From Hermodice carunculata (taxonomy: Eukaryota; Annelida; Polychaeta; Eunicida; Amphinomidae): 64,000 nt of DNA. The DNA is taken from NCBI GenBank assembly GCA_964020975.1, contig OZ026613.1, positions 66,017,892 to 66,081,891 of the forward strand, read 5' to 3'. Position numbers and translations under genes: made by a program. Below, one piece after another: positions 1-13,600 of this stretch (position 1 is the first letter of the stretch; every line of letters begins with the position of its first letter). The notes beneath the pieces were generated by a model. The model was given only the letters and a program-made list of their open reading frames with translations, made no database searches and was not told the DNA's origin.

Positions 1-265
1 AGGTTAAGAAAGAATACCTAATGGAAGCAAGTTGCTTTCTGATGTGTCCATCATTTTGTTTTCTATTCAAGTAACTGACCACAATATAAAACAACTTGCA
101 GCAGTGAGGAAAGTTATCCACCACTAGTTGTGGATAGACACACTAAGTCTGGCCTGAGACAAGCACTTGGTATGTGAGAAATCATGTTCCACAGTCTATT
201 ATGGGACCTTTTGATTCACTACAATGAAGTGGATCTGTGCGAAACAATTCTGTGTTGTATCTCCT
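1..265 (+). repeat. Partial copy of the segment at 5040-5390
   Basis: The sequence from 'aggttaagaaagaatacct' through 'ttccacagtctattatggga' aligns, with scattered differences and one internal insertion, to 5043-5375 ('aggttaaggaaacatacct' ... 'ttccacagtctattgtggga'). In the second copy this segment leads directly into the stretch preceding exon b; here the match stops near 265. Confidence 0.75.
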
Positions 266-710
266 TTTTAGGAATTACTGTCTTGAAATGGGTCCATATT
301 AAGTATTGAACTGCATGAGTGGGACATCATCATTCCCTTTGGAGATTGTTATAAATGTCTCAGCATGGTATACTTTGCTGTCCGTGCATTCACGTGTCAC
401 TTTCATACATAAATATATTTCTCCCACAGTTACCTATGTGGAAACACAATCGTTCCCAACATAAGTGTGGAACGATTTTATGACCGAAATGAAATAAAAG
501 AGAGAATTATATTGGTTGTTGTTTTCTTTGTAAGCCGATCAGATTACGTAAGATAGAAAAGAGTAACTGAAAGTTCTTTCTTGAGTGACGTACCTTAGCA
601 ACGCAATGTTGAAAGTGAACAAAATGGAGTCGAAACGGCTCCTGCAAGCACGCTTAACCTAGTAAGTTTTTGATAAAAACATAGGATTTAACGCTCTATG
701 GGAGAAACAA

Positions 711-851
711 ATTTCCACATGGCCGTGTCATGGGGAATGGATTTAGACAACACTCGTTTCAAACCGTTCACTGCTCGCCAAAGGCTTGCAGTGAACAGTT
801 TTAAAACTTGTGCTGTCTAAATCCATTCTCCATGATACGGCCATGTGGAAT
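711..851. repeat. Long hairpin (MITE-like inverted repeat)
   Basis: Arms of about 62 nt at 713-774 and 788-850 are nearly complementary (ttccacatggccgtgtcatg... versus ...catgatacggccatgtggaa) around a loop of about 13 nt (tcgccaaaggctt). No second copy is seen in the window and no coding capacity. Most likely a foldback-type non-autonomous element. Confidence 0.75.
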
Positions 852-1131
852 TCTATATGTCTGTAGGTATTTGAGGGTTCACCATGTGCATACGCCAGTT
901 CACAAAAAAAATATGAAGTATCTTAGGCAAAATCTCATTATACAGGCACAAGTGCTCTGTGTATCTGTGCCCACATGTCAGAATAAAGTTCAGGACTATA
1001 TGGCTATATTCCATTGTGCAACTTTTCCGTTGTCATTGTGCCTGCTTAATCAAGTTACGCTGTATCTGCTACTTATGTGCACAGTGATCACTTGGGAGTG
1101 TCAGGCTAGGCTAATTATCCCATGAAACCCA

Positions 1132-1355
1132 TTGACCATTCCCACAGTGATGACCTAGATGTAAATTGTTGTCTGTTTCAATGATTTTACTTGAATTACA
1201 TGTAAATGGAAGATGTTTCCTTTGGTGAGAATGGTAGATGAGACATGTTATGTCTGTTATGCTGGCATGCCCCAAGTCAATTGCTTTCTTTAGCAAGGGT
1301 TGGACACAATGCAGCCAACCTCTGCCAAAGACTGTTCTGGGCAGGCAAGGGTTAA
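1132..1355 (-). mobile_element. TTAA hairpin MITE, family A (diverged)
   Basis: Reverse-orientation copy: 'attgaccattcccac' at the left, 'gtagatgagac', 'gccccaagtcaattgcttt', the damaged hairpin and 'gcaagggttaag' at the right. It is recognised only by comparison with better copies at 31202-31421 and 44658-44898. Confidence 0.5.
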
Positions 1356-1639
1356 GGGAGAAACCTGGTATAAAGGTTTCAAAGATCCTGGTAGATCAAT
1401 ATAATATAACCTGCATGAGGTTAATGGTGTATTGTGAAGAGCTGTAAATTTCTATTGGATTGGAAACTATGTTTGGAATTTCAGATGATCTCTCAGATTA
1501 GAGAAATGTTAATGTGGCAATGTTGAAAGTTAAAAAGTACAGGAAATGTCTAAATTTGCTAAGGGGGGGGGGGGGGACAAAAGAAAAAAAAAAGAAACAA
1601 AAGCAAGAGGACTTTTAGAAACCTGTGCTCAGCTGACCT

Positions 1640-2050
1640 TGCATGCACAAATGTTACTGAGCCTGTGATCTGTGGAAGTCGGTGATGGTCACCTTTCGTG
1701 AAGTGTGTAACACATGTATAAATATCGAAGTACTGGCTTTGTGGTCAGTAAAGCCCTGGCACATATAGCTCCTTGCTGAAACAGGTTTGAAGTTATGAAA
1801 TGAAGGGTAAAATTCATGAATGTAACCCTTTGGCCTTGGAAATAAAGTTAAGGTCACTTATGTGCTTTGTGAATCTGGTCCACATAGAGGACCGCCAGCA
1901 TCAAAGCTCCAGCTCAAGTAGTTTTCCAGTTACAGAGTGAACAGTAAAATTGAATAAGTGCCCTGTGACCTACGGAATCAGGTCAAGGTCACTCATGTAC
2001 TGTGTAAATCTGACTGATACCCAAGAGTGTCCGGATGCAGTTTTGAAGCA
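1640..2050. repeat. TCAAGGTCA-type diverged repeat
   Basis: Phrases such as 'gtcaaggtcactcatgta' and 'aaggtcacttatgtg' recur with 'gtgaatctggtc'-like text about 130 nt apart. It belongs to the same loose group as repeats at 4740-5000, 8240-9330 and 13440-13990. Confidence 0.5.
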
Positions 2051-3689
2051 GTTAGCCAAATGCTTTTGACAGAGATCTTTTAGATTTCAGAATTTAGCAA
2101 AAAAAGAAAAGTGAACCAAAATACATGCACAAATTTTTTTAAATCACTGGAGCATGATTATGTGAAGAGACTTGGTAGAGACCCACCCAAGGCACATTGC
2201 CGGTAAGTGTGAAGTGAATCTGTGTGATGATTTTGGAGAAGTTGAAAATGATAATTACCATTAGTATCCTCATTGGCTTACGTGGTAACCAAAAGGTACA
2301 TATGCATTAACATGACAAGTGCCTGAATTGAAAAATAACTTGGAGAACGGACACCTGAAACCTAGCGATACTAGATACCGATACCGCATCCATCGTGCTG
2401 CAATGTTTTTTCCTCGGCCCAAGTTGACCGTCCAGACAAGTTGAAATAAAATGCTGTGTTTGAGTTGACTTTACTGCAAAACAACGGCACACATTGGCGA
2501 GCTTTTCTGTTAGCTTTGTCTTACAACTTGGTTACGGTTGATTTGAAGGACCTTTTTTTTAAGGGCTGCTTGTTTGTGGGGTGATTTTGCTGGTCAGTCG
2601 CGTGTTGCAGCTGGTCCAAGGTTGTCGAACTGGAGCATTGTAGCAAAATTTGGCATCACAGTTCTTGAAAAATGCTTCAGAATTTGGCCAGGTCAGTAAT
2701 TGCAGGTACTACTGTACCATGATTATACTTATTCCCATGCAGAACCTGCTAGGATATATCAAATAAATGTAAGAACGTTTTCAATAATAAGGTGAAATCA
2801 TTCTTGATGCATGAGGTGGGAACACTGGTGAGGGACTGCTTTATATATTTATAGTTTGAGTATTTTAGTGTTATCAGGGACCTGCAAGTTATATATAGCA
2901 GGTCCCTGGAGTTACAAAAATTACGCCTTTGGTGCTTAGATTTATTTATGTATTAATTTATTGAAAATTTAGATCAATCTTAATTCATAAATAATTAAAG
3001 CATTTCAGCCACAAACCTGTGCAAAGCAACTTAATATTGTTCCCGATTTCATACTTGCATTTCTGCTATTTTCATGTTGTGGTCCACCATGGAAAGTAGA
3101 TCACATGGCGATATTTTTTTTATTCATTTTTTACAAATTTTTGCTAATTTTCATCAGATTTTTGTACAATCTGAGGGAAAATTGCCAAATCAGCACAATA
3201 ATGACTAACATGTTGTGATTTCATCAACCATGTGAAGGCAAGACACTCGAAACTCCCAAGATAAACCATTTTGCATGCTCAAATTAAAAATTTTCAGGGG
3301 GGGGGGGACACGGTAATGCCCCAAGGGGCCCCCTTTCCATCATGGCTTCGGCCCTTTGGGCCACTGAATAAATTTATGGACGTTTTTGGGCCACTTGGGT
3401 CTCTGACTGAGTTTGTAGCACTGGCCTGGGGCAACCAGTATTTATTAGGGACGGGCAGCTTAAAGGTACTTTAATTTTTTTGGTTTTTTTTGTTTTTGTT
3501 TTTGTTTTTGTTTTTGTCTTTTGTTCCATTAATTTTAGGGTTGGTCCTTTTTAGTAGGGTCTGTCAGGTTAGCGGAACCACATATTTATTTTTGTTAGAC
3601 CTTGGGAACTTGGAGAGTTGTTGAAAATGTATGTTCTTTCCCCTTTTACACATTACCCCTTTTGACCTCAGTTTAATTTGTTACCTGGG

Positions 3690-3702
3690 CACAGCGGGAG
3701 GG

Positions 3703-3769
<67 letters not shown>

Positions 3770-4002
3770 GGAGAGGGAGAGGGAGAGGGAGAGGGAGAGG
3801 GAGAGGGAGAGGGAGAGGGAGAGGGAGAGGGAGAGGGAGAGGGAGAGGGAGAGGGAGAGGGAGAGGGAGAGGGAGAGGGAGAGGGAGAGGGAGAGGGAGA
3901 GGGAGAGGGAGAGGGAGAGGGAGAGGGAGAGGGAGAGGGAGAGGGAGAGGGAGAGGGAGGGAGGGAGGGAGGGAGGGAGGGAGGGAGGGAGGGAGGGAGA
4001 GA
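3690..4002. repeat. Compound GA satellite: (AG)n, (GGGAGA)n, (GGGA)n
   Basis: About 58 nt of AG, then about 190 nt of a GGGAGA hexamer, then about 40 nt of GGGA. All frames are open because the repeats lack stops; the resulting long frames are not genes. The homopurine tract can form triplex (H-DNA) in principle. Confidence 0.95.
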
Positions 4003-4554
4003 ATTTTGTTACCACATAGGCATGCATTGTGATTCTTTTGATTCTTGTACGAGATGACATGTCATTCAGTATACATGTAATGTTCAAGTAATGTAGGAAT
4101 CTAAATGTTAAATCAGTTTTCTGAGTTCTGTACCTTTTAACAGGTGATTATTCAATTGGTATCTAGTTTTTGATCAACTTCCTGTTTATTTGTTTTTATT
4201 CAATGTTCAATGTTATACTATTGTATTGGGCTCGAGTTGATGGTCGTCTACTTGACTGAAGAGTCCCAGGCTGACTGTACATACGGGCCCCCTAACAAAC
4301 AAGGGGCAAAACATTATTGATCACATCATTGCATCAGAATACTAGTCTTGAAAAAGTTTCTGACAGAAACCCTGCCAATGTAGTGACGTAATCTTTTTGT
4401 TCTTCTATGTACAAAGAAATGTGTACAGGATTTTCATTGTTACACTATGCTGTTGCACCAATTCTCTTGTAAGCCCATTTGAAAATAATTGTTGTCATTG
4501 CACATAAACTTGCAAACTGCAGTCAAAATCAGCTATATCACTGTTATGTTCCAG

Positions 4555-4668
4555 GTAAAAAGCCAGGCATCAGTAAACCAGGAGAAGATAAGAAAGTGGA
4601 TGAAAAGAGTGGTCCAAGTAAAGGAACTGAAGAAGACATGAGGAACAGGAAGCCAACTGAAGATAAAG
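4555..4668 (+). CDS. TGOLN2: TGOLN2/KCT2-like exon a (lumenal repeat unit 1)
   Basis: 114 nt (phase 1 in, phase 1 out) between acceptor 'gttatgttccag' and donor 'gttaac'. It encodes a 38-residue hydrophilic segment with KKVDEK, GPSKGTEEDM and a final PTEDK. It is paralogous to the next exon, including about 120 nt of upstream intron, so the pair arose by tandem exon duplication. Because both phases are 1 the exon can be added or skipped without shifting the frame. Further exons upstream are expected but not found between 1 and 4400. Confidence 0.8.
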
Positions 4669-7600
4669 GTTAACTATTTTTTAAAAAATGGTGTAGAAAA
4701 CATACAAAATATGTGTTAGGCTAATGGTCAAATTTGTTAAAAATTGATGGTGACCTCATCTTGTTTTTCAAGGTCAGTAAGCACTTAAGTAAAGGCACTA
4801 AATTCAATATGTTTAAAAAGAATGTGGCTAGTGATACTAAATATACCACAAATGTGTGTCATGTGGAAGTTTAACATTGCACAATGTGGATGACCTTGAA
4901 CTACTTTCTTTAGGTCACAGAGAGATTGCATTTTAGGAGATTTTTTTCATTTCTTGTGATGGTCATCCAATTTTGTCAGCAGAGCACTAGGCACATGGAC
5001 TTCCTGTTAGTTGTTGCCTTCACAGCAGCTCTGATGACTACATGAGGTTAAGGAAACATACCTAATTGAAGCAATTTGCTTACTTGATGTGTCCATCAGG
5101 ATGGTGTAAATAGATTTTGTTTCTCAAATTAGTATATTTGACAAAAATTGCAAAAGAGAACTGAGTTGGCACTTGGTTTCGTTCATGCTTTTATCATTTT
5201 GTTTGCTATTCAAGTAACTGACAAATAGAAAGCATGCTGCAACAATGAGGAAAGCTATCCACAAGTATTCGTGGATAGAGATACTGGCCTGAGACAAGTG
5301 CTAAGTATGCGAGAAATCGTGTTCCACAGTCTATTGTGGGACATTTTGACACATACAGTGGGGTGCATCTGTGTGACATTATCGTTTTGTTCCTCTGTGT
5401 ATAAACATTTGTCTGTATGATTTTCATTGTTGCACCATGCTCTTGCACCAATTCTCTAGTAAGCCCATTTCAAAATCCCATTTGTCATTGTACATAATCT
5501 TACAAAGTGCAGTCAAAATCAGATATATCACTGTTATGTTCTAGATGAAAGACCAGGAACAGAAACTGACAAGGATTCTGGCATTAGAAAACCAGAAAAG
5601 AAAGTGGATGAAAAGGGTCCTCCAAGTGAAGGAACTGAAGTAGACATGAGGGACAAGACGCCAACTGAAGATAAAGGTTAACTATTTGTAGTCTATGTTT
5701 TTTTTTAGCTCTGCTGACCACAGGGTGCAGAGCTTATAGCATCACTCATGTCCATCTATCTCATCATTTCATCTTCATCTGTAAACTTTTTTTTTACTTC
5801 AGGTGACAAGTCAGCTAAGTTATATATTAAGTTCTGTTGTCTGTCCATCTGCAATTCCCATTTTCAACTTCTCTGAAACTGTCAACCAGACTCACTTCAA
5901 ACTTGTTTGGAATCTACCTTGGGTGGATTTCAACCAAATTTGTTCAAGTGGTCTTCTTCATGTATTTTAAAATTTTGTTATGATTTTTGTTGAAAAAATC
6001 TCCTTATCCAAAACTGCTCAGCCAATTGTTGTGAAATTGCAGAGGAACACTTCTGGGGACCATCAGACCTTTATATGTTCAATAGGTGGCACTGCATTTT
6101 TTTTTTAAATTTTATTTTATTTTTTTTTTTACAAATTTTTTGTGTGTTAAGGCTATCTTTGACTTTTTTAAAACCATCACTCAGATTGTTCTGAAACATA
6201 GTGGATAAGTAGGTTGTGCGAGGGGTAAACAAAACTGTTCACTTAGTAGTGATACTGTGGGTGTCTGATTTTTAGCGAAATTTTCAATGTAGGTACTTGT
6301 TAGTTAATGCATTCATTCCTGTTAATTACTATTTGATTAATGGGGATTGCAATGGAAATTCACATTTTCAACTTCTTCTCACAAAAAAAAAAAAAAAAAA
6401 AGCATAAACCAAATTCACTTCAAACTTAGTGGGAATGTAACTTGGGTGGTTCTTTACCATTTTACTCAAGTGGTCATGATTTTTAGTTTTCTTTAATGAA
6501 TTTCTATACCCTGCCCACGAAGTGGGGGTGGGTATATGGTAATTGGCACCGTCCATGTGTCCTTCGATTAGTCCAAAACAAATTTTGTCTGGGCCATAAC
6601 TTCTAAAATATGAATGCTAGCCCTTTGAAATTTAGAGACTTGGTAAATCATAGATGGTAGGTGTGTATAGGCACTGTTTTGTGTGCCTAATTACTCACAT
6701 TAATTAATTAATTATTAAAAGTTTATTAGACAACCTCCAGATAAGAAACAATTTTCGTTTGGGCCATTTCATGTGAACTATAAAAGCTAGCCCTTTGAAA
6801 TTTTCAGGGTTGGTAGATCATAGGTAGAAAGTGTGCACAAGATTAAATTTGTAGTCGTCGCGCCCAGTTGACCACTAAAGGGATTAGCGCTCCCGTTGGT
6901 AGTCCATCTATAACACGTCCCTGTTAATATCTACAGAAGGATTTAATGGAAGTTCATTAAACATGGTCACAACATGTTTCAAGGTAGATCATGTGTATTT
7001 ACCACCATCATTATTGTGGGTGGGGAATATGGCTGGTATCAGGAGCTATAAGTTTTTGGCAAAATCTTAAAGAAAAAATTCTCTGGAACTGCTCAACCAA
7101 TTGCTTTGAAATTGCAGGGGAACACTTTTGGTGACCCCCAGACCTTAATTTGTTCAACAGGTTGTGATGCAATTAGTTTTTATGTATTTTTTATGAATTT
7201 TTGTGTGTTAAGGCTATTTTTGACTTCTCCTTAACCGTCACTCAGATTGTTCTGAAATGTAGTGGATATGTAGCTTGTAGGAGGGGTAAACAAGGTTTTT
7301 CACTAAGGGAGTGATACTGTGGATCCCTGATTTTTAACAAATTTTTCAATTCTGGTACTTGTTGGTTGATGCATTCATTCCTGTTGATTACTATGTAAGT
7401 CAATGGGGATTGCAATGGAAATTCACATTTTTAACTTTTTCTCGAAAAGCATAAATGAGATTCACTTCAAACATGGTGGGAATGTACCTTAGGTGAGTCT
7501 ACCAAGTCTGTACAAATGGTCATGCTTCAGTGATTTTTACATTTTTTTATGAATAAATCTTCTTCTCAGAACCTGCATTGGGACACTTCTTGGGACCTTC

Positions 7601-10600
7601 AGACTTTAATCAGTTCAACACGTGGCACTTCACTTTTTTTCCTATTTTTTTATGCATTTTTGTGTTTTACTTACTTTTGACTTCTTAAAATCATCACTCG
7701 AATTGTTGTGAAACTTGGTGGAAATGTAGCTTGTGGGAAGATTAATCAACACCTTGCACTATGTGGTGATGCTCTCGGTCCCTGATTTTTAATTGATTTT
7801 TCAATTTGGGTACCTGTCCGTTAGTGCATGCATTTCTATTGATTGCCATGCAAGTCAATGGGGGTTGCGATGGAAACTCATGTGCTTTGCTTCCTTTCCA
7901 ATATCTTTATCCCCAAGACTGGAGTGGGATTTATTATGGGTGGAATGTCAAGGTCAACTGAGGATGTGCTTTTCACATTGCCCTCTTGTTTTGAACACTG
8001 CACAGTCCACAGTTTTCAAGGTAACTCCATTTGGCCATCTTGGGCCCTGTCAGTATTGGTGTTGCCACCTGTAGTATTATGAAACAAATGGACCCAAATA
8101 TGAAAATTTTGAGAATGCTGTTTTTCATTGAGTTGTCCATCCATGAATCATCAAGAAAATTTGTGAGAATGTTGATCAGGCACAATGACCCAAAAAGGTG
8201 CCAAATTGTGGTGACGCCACCTACCAATTACACCAGATGTTGACCGTAATATGTGAAAATACATTGAATTAAATATTTTGAAAAGAATAAGGCTAATGAA
8301 ACCTGATGTACCTCAAATGTGTATCGTATGTAGAAGTTTGACATTGTGATATATTGATGACCTTGACCTACTTTTCCAAGGTCTTAGGAAATACTTTTTG
8401 GGAAATTATTTTTGTGGTGACCATTACATCTTAACTTGTGGACATATATCCATTAAACCACTACAGGAACATTTTTACAGAGAAAAATGTATGACACGTA
8501 AAGTCTAAGTAGTGCCATAGGAACTAACATCATAGGTGCCAACAACACATTAAATTCATTATGATGATGAATTGAGGTTAAACGACAAAACTTGCACAGA
8601 ATTTGCATTTGGCCAATGGCCAAATTTTGCGTGACCTTGATGTATTTTTCAAGGTCATTAAGCACTTTTGTAAAGGAGACTAAATTCAGCATGTTGAGAA
8701 GAAATAAAGCTTACAATATGAAATGTACCACAAATGTGTATCATGTGTGGAAGTTTGATACGGCGTAATATGGATGACCTTGACCCAATTTCTCAAGGTC
8801 ACAGAGGGAACGCATTTTTTTTTGGTGCTGTTCCTCACATCCTAATTTGTGAATATACATCCATATATCAGAGGACCATTGTACCGGCAAAATGTCTATT
8901 ACAGGTGGAGTCACGGTCGCACCACTGGTAGTAGTAAATGGAACTAACATTACATATATGTATTGAAAACATTAAATTTATTATTGTGATGATAAACTGA
9001 AATGGAGCTACCGGATTTATAGAAAATCTGTGTTATGCCAAAGGTCAAATTTCACACAATTTTGGGTGACCTTGACCTATTTTTTACCTATATAGGACAT
9101 AAAATTCAATATCTTGAGAATGAGGCTAATAATATGAAATATACCACAAGTGTGAGAATGAGGCTAATAATATGAAATATACCACAAGTGTGTGACATGA
9201 AAGCTTGATATTGCACAATGTGGATGACCTTGGGTTGCTTTCTGAAAGTGTCAGATGGATTGCATTTCAGGAAATTATTATTTTTTTTTTTTTTTTTTGT
9301 GGTGGTTGTCTGATGAAATCTTATCAGAGGATCAGGCACATGTGCCTCTTCTTTTCTTTTTTTCGGGGAGTGGGGGGATAAGCAAATGAGAAATTTCTGT
9401 CATTAATGGTACGCTGATACACATTAATGGTATGGTCACTACCCTTCCATGACCTCATGAACCTCATTTACATGCATTGCATCATGAAAAACTCCCAATT
9501 ACACCATGGGTTCACAGTCTAACAGGGCATATGATTTACAGTTCCACATGGAGAAAATCAACATAAAAGGGAAACTATCACTTTCTTGGTGACCAGACCC
9601 AAGCTGTATTGAATGATGCATATACACTTGGAAAGTAACAATAACATGTTAAGACTAGCAGTTAGGCTTGAAAGCTTGAACCTCAATTCCAGTGCAAGGT
9701 CTATTAGGTAATGAATCATGTGTAGGTTGTTGTCCCACATTGTACAAAGAGGAGCAGTGTCTGTTATGCTTCCATCTGATGAGCCGCGTTGCTGGGGAAA
9801 CACATCAGAGTGAACACAATAGCTTTTCAGTTTAGGCTTCCTGGCCATCAGGTACTTGCCTGCCATTTGCACACCTTCCAATTTAACTAAAATGCTGCAG
9901 TTTTATAGACTCTGGCATCAAAGATATCACTTAAATAATACTGTGACACCAAAACTAGAAAGAGTAGGATTTTTTTTTGAGTCACAACCATTGGATGATG
10001 ATGACTAGTCTTGCTTAAGACCCATTCTTTGTTAATTTATTATAAAACAAAATAGCTAATGAACATTATAAAAATAAGTGATGGGGAAGTCATAGCGCGA
10101 AGCTAACATGTGCCAGGCCGTGAAGTGGCCGTAGTGAGGAGTGAAGACAGGGTCTTGTCAGGTTGACCAGGTTCCAGCCACATCTGTTTGGCAGCACTGC
10201 GGTGCATGTGAAAAAACACACATGTGCCAACACCGGGCAGCAGCTGACTGAAACATGCTGTACATTTGGATAGCACGTGTTGCACCGTAGGTCTACTACC
10301 AGGCAAGGTAGCATCGGAAAACCGGGACCTGTGCTAGCAGCTGTGGTACAGAAGCCTGGGCAATATTCAACAAGCAAGGTAGTGTCACGTAAGCCTACTG
10401 TCAGAACGGTGCTGTGAATAGTAGCACTGAAGCTTTGGCAATATCCAACCGAGTAACAAATTTAAGTTGCCCAGTAGGTCCCTAATAAGAAATTTGTCCA
10501 TTGGAATTGGAATTGCATCTGCTAAATAGATCATAGGAAATTTAAGTTAACTTTATGTCCTGGGTCCCCACCACTATCTTGCCAGGCCATAGACCTTTCA

Positions 10601-13600
10601 CTGCAACGTGTTATCAAAGTGTACTGTGTGTCTGTCGGCTGTTGCCCGGTGTTGGGACATGTGTGTTTTTTCATATGCACAGCAGCACCAACAAACAGAT
10701 GCAGGCGGAACCCGGTCAACCCAACAAGACCCTTTCTTCACTCCTCACCAGGACCGCTTTGTGGCTTGGCTCATTCTACTAGTTTGATGCTATGACCACC
10801 CCATCATTTATTTTCATAATATTCATTAGCTATTTTGTTTTATTTTGAATTAAGTAACAGAGGGTCTTGAGCAAGACTAGATGATGACGACGACGATCAC
10901 AATGGCAACAACAACAAATTAAAAGACGCTGTTACAGAAATTCTTGTTCTTGGAAGAACATTTCCTGGTTAATTTGGCGCATAAAAAAAGAGTAAAATGG
11001 AGAGTACTTGAAATGGAGCAGAAGGAATGGAGTTGTGCAAGTGTCCGACCAGTAAATTGTCAATTTTTCAGCATGTAGCTAAAAGTATTGAGCCAAACTC
11101 ATGGTGGAGAATTGCAAGAGTAAAGTGTCTTATACTTTGTGGTAAAATGGTAGATGTGGGATGGGTGTGTGTACATGTATAGTTGAGAATGATGTGTGTC
11201 AGTAGTCAAATGGTACAGGATCTTGTCATACCAGGGTTGTCACCAGGTGTCCCCACAAAAGAGATTGTGGTGTTAGGGTGGGAGAATCACTAGAATCATT
11301 TGGGGGGGGGGGGGGGAGGGCGGTAACTGGTGTTTGAAAGGACATGTAGGTTAAAAGGTATTAATGGAAGCAGTTGAAAAAGTACACATTACAAAACGGC
11401 CTGCCTCTGGTGAGAATAGTACTCGAATGGAAATTTAAAAGCAGCGAGGTAGTGTCAAACCTTTCTCCCTGAGTGATAAATGAGTTTTTCCTTGGCATGG
11501 ATTGGGTGCTTAGTGCCCAGTCTATGCAACGGAAACCTGTTTCACTAGGGTATGCTAACATGATATATTTCATCTTCATTTTTCATTCAATGTTTTTTTT
11601 TTCATTAAGATAAGGTGGGAAAAAAACCCTGAAACAAACAACATTTAAAGCACAGCCACTTTTATCACTTACAAAGAGATAATGAAATCTGAATAGGTTG
11701 TAGCTGCACAAACTTAACCACATGTGTATTGAGTTGATGGAGATTCAGTTTATTAATACCATGTGTCAGTCTAGATGTATATATATATATATACATATAC
11801 TTATATACAACTACAATGTCTAGAGGTTGTGAGAAGGGATTGGACCAAAGGTGCCCCCCGCAAAAAAAAAAAAATGTTTGCTAGCAGAACAGCAATCCAG
11901 TTATTTCATTTTGAATTTCAGTTTGACCCACTCCTACATATTTAATTTCAGAACAGTCCAGGGATGATGGTGATGTTGGTGATGCTGATGATGCTGATGA
12001 TGAGCGACACTATATAAATAATGATTTTGGTGATAACAGATATGAATATGAGGGTAAAGATTACATATTTTATTGCTGCCTGCAATTATCCTAGGAGCCC
12101 TACCATGCATGAGCACATTGTTTGTAGAGACTGGTGGTTCCACCTGATGAAACTTTGTGAATTAAAATGGAAAAGCTACCTGCTACACCCACACAAATAT
12201 TTCATGGTTGAGTGCCATATTTAGAGATCATTGTGGGAGTATGTTGAATTGAGTTTATGTTAAGGTATATATCATATTTTGCTTACAATGAAAAGGAGAG
12301 AAACTTGGAACAAAGATAGAAGCCTTTTACATTGCATGTACTCATCATCTTTTCCAATCAAATTGCATTTCATTGAGCCAATGTTATTCAAAATGTTTTA
12401 GAATTTTTTTTATAAAAAATCACTCAGTTTTAAAACAAGGAACTCTTTCCATTTTATTTGATTCTGTGAAGAAAATTCATAAAGTTTCACAGTGGTCAAG
12501 CATGTTATGGATGGTTCAGCATTTTCGTTTTTTATTAAGAGTGTTATGTACCCTTTGCAAAGAGTAATTTTCAACTTTTAAAATTATAACTGTGAAGTTC
12601 AGTTAACAGTGAGAGAATAATATTCATAACGACCCTAATTTTTTTCTCTGAATGTGTCAGCAAGATATATGAGGCCCACAGCATAAACATTATTTTTCAG
12701 TTTATTTACAGAATCAAGTGACATATACAAGCATTGTTTGTGATTACTTAATCACATTTTTGTTTTGTTTTTTGTTTTGTTTTGCATATTGGAAAATGTC
12801 AATCACATTTTTGCCCTCATTTAAAACAGTGAAAATGATGGACCATCCATTATGGGTACCATGTGTGTGGTAGTATTAAGTACCAGAATCCTCTGAATGT
12901 ATAACCACAGTTGACAGTGGTCTTGGTTGTCATGCTCTGAGCCTAGAATGTGTCTCATTTCCTGGCACCCTGACACATTCATAAGTAGAGGTAACTACAT
13001 CTGTTTATATTGACCTGAGTTGACTTGTCAGTCAGCTCTACTGATGTGGTGGGTCGGTCTGTCGTCTGTGCATCCAGCCATCTGTAGCCCATTTTCCATA
13101 ATTAACATTTTCAACTTGTGCAAAACCATTGGCCAGAATTGCTTCAAATGTGGTAGGATGTTCCGTTGGTAGCTCTACTGCATATATTGAAATGGTCATA
13201 CAAATATGTATGGCAGCTGGTCTGTGTTAACCAATACATGACTATATATATAAGATGAAGTCAACAGTTCCTCTTGTCACGCTTTTAAAAGCTGCTTTTT
13301 ACCCTTTGGCCTTATGAGGCTGAAGGGTATCGTTGTCCCCTACGCCATCCGTCTGGCCTTCCATCTAGTGTTACCACTATAACTTAAGATGTTTTTGAGT
13401 TGGGACTTCCAAATCGCTTGGGATTGTACATTGCTATAAGATCTATTTTGTGTGTAAGCATGGTTTACCTTGACCCACTTGTCAGTGTCACACTGTGGTC
13501 GCATATGCAAAGTGACATTACCCCTCTATCTATTGAAACCCTACATCAATCAACCTGAATTTTTATTAAACCTAACTAAATTTCATACATATTTGACCTT

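Larger units (their letters stand above)
266..4384. other. No supported exon; repeat-filled interval
   Basis: The interval holds a hairpin at 711-851, a diverged TTAA hairpin MITE at 1132-1355, poly-G and poly-A runs near 1561-1595, TCAAGGTCA-type repeat at about 1640-2050, a short hairpin at 2875-2908 (agggacctgc / gcaggtccct) and the GA satellite at 3690-4002. I looked for an upstream signal-peptide exon of the + strand gene and did not find a convincing one. Confidence 0.5.
4385..5700 (+). repeat. Tandemly duplicated exon unit of the TGOLN2/KCT2-like gene
   Basis: 4385-4690 (with exon a) and about 5376-5700 (with exon b) align through intron, acceptor, exon and donor. They share 'gcaccaattctc', 'agtcaaaatcag', 'tatcactgttatgtt' and 'gataaaggttaactattt'. 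Between them lie a TCAAGGTCA-type repeat (about 4700-5030) and the segment also found at 1-265. Confidence 0.8.

Noticed and set aside
600-660. Candidate promoter and first exon of the TGOLN2/KCT2-like gene (CRE-like tgacgta, agcaacgcaatg)
   Set aside because: The ATG frames close within a few codons and no signal peptide or splice donor in phase 1 follows.
3631-4087. Open frames of 113-139 codons across the GA satellite
   Set aside because: They exist in several frames and on both strands only because the AG/GGGAGA repeat contains no stop; the peptides are pure dipeptide repeats.
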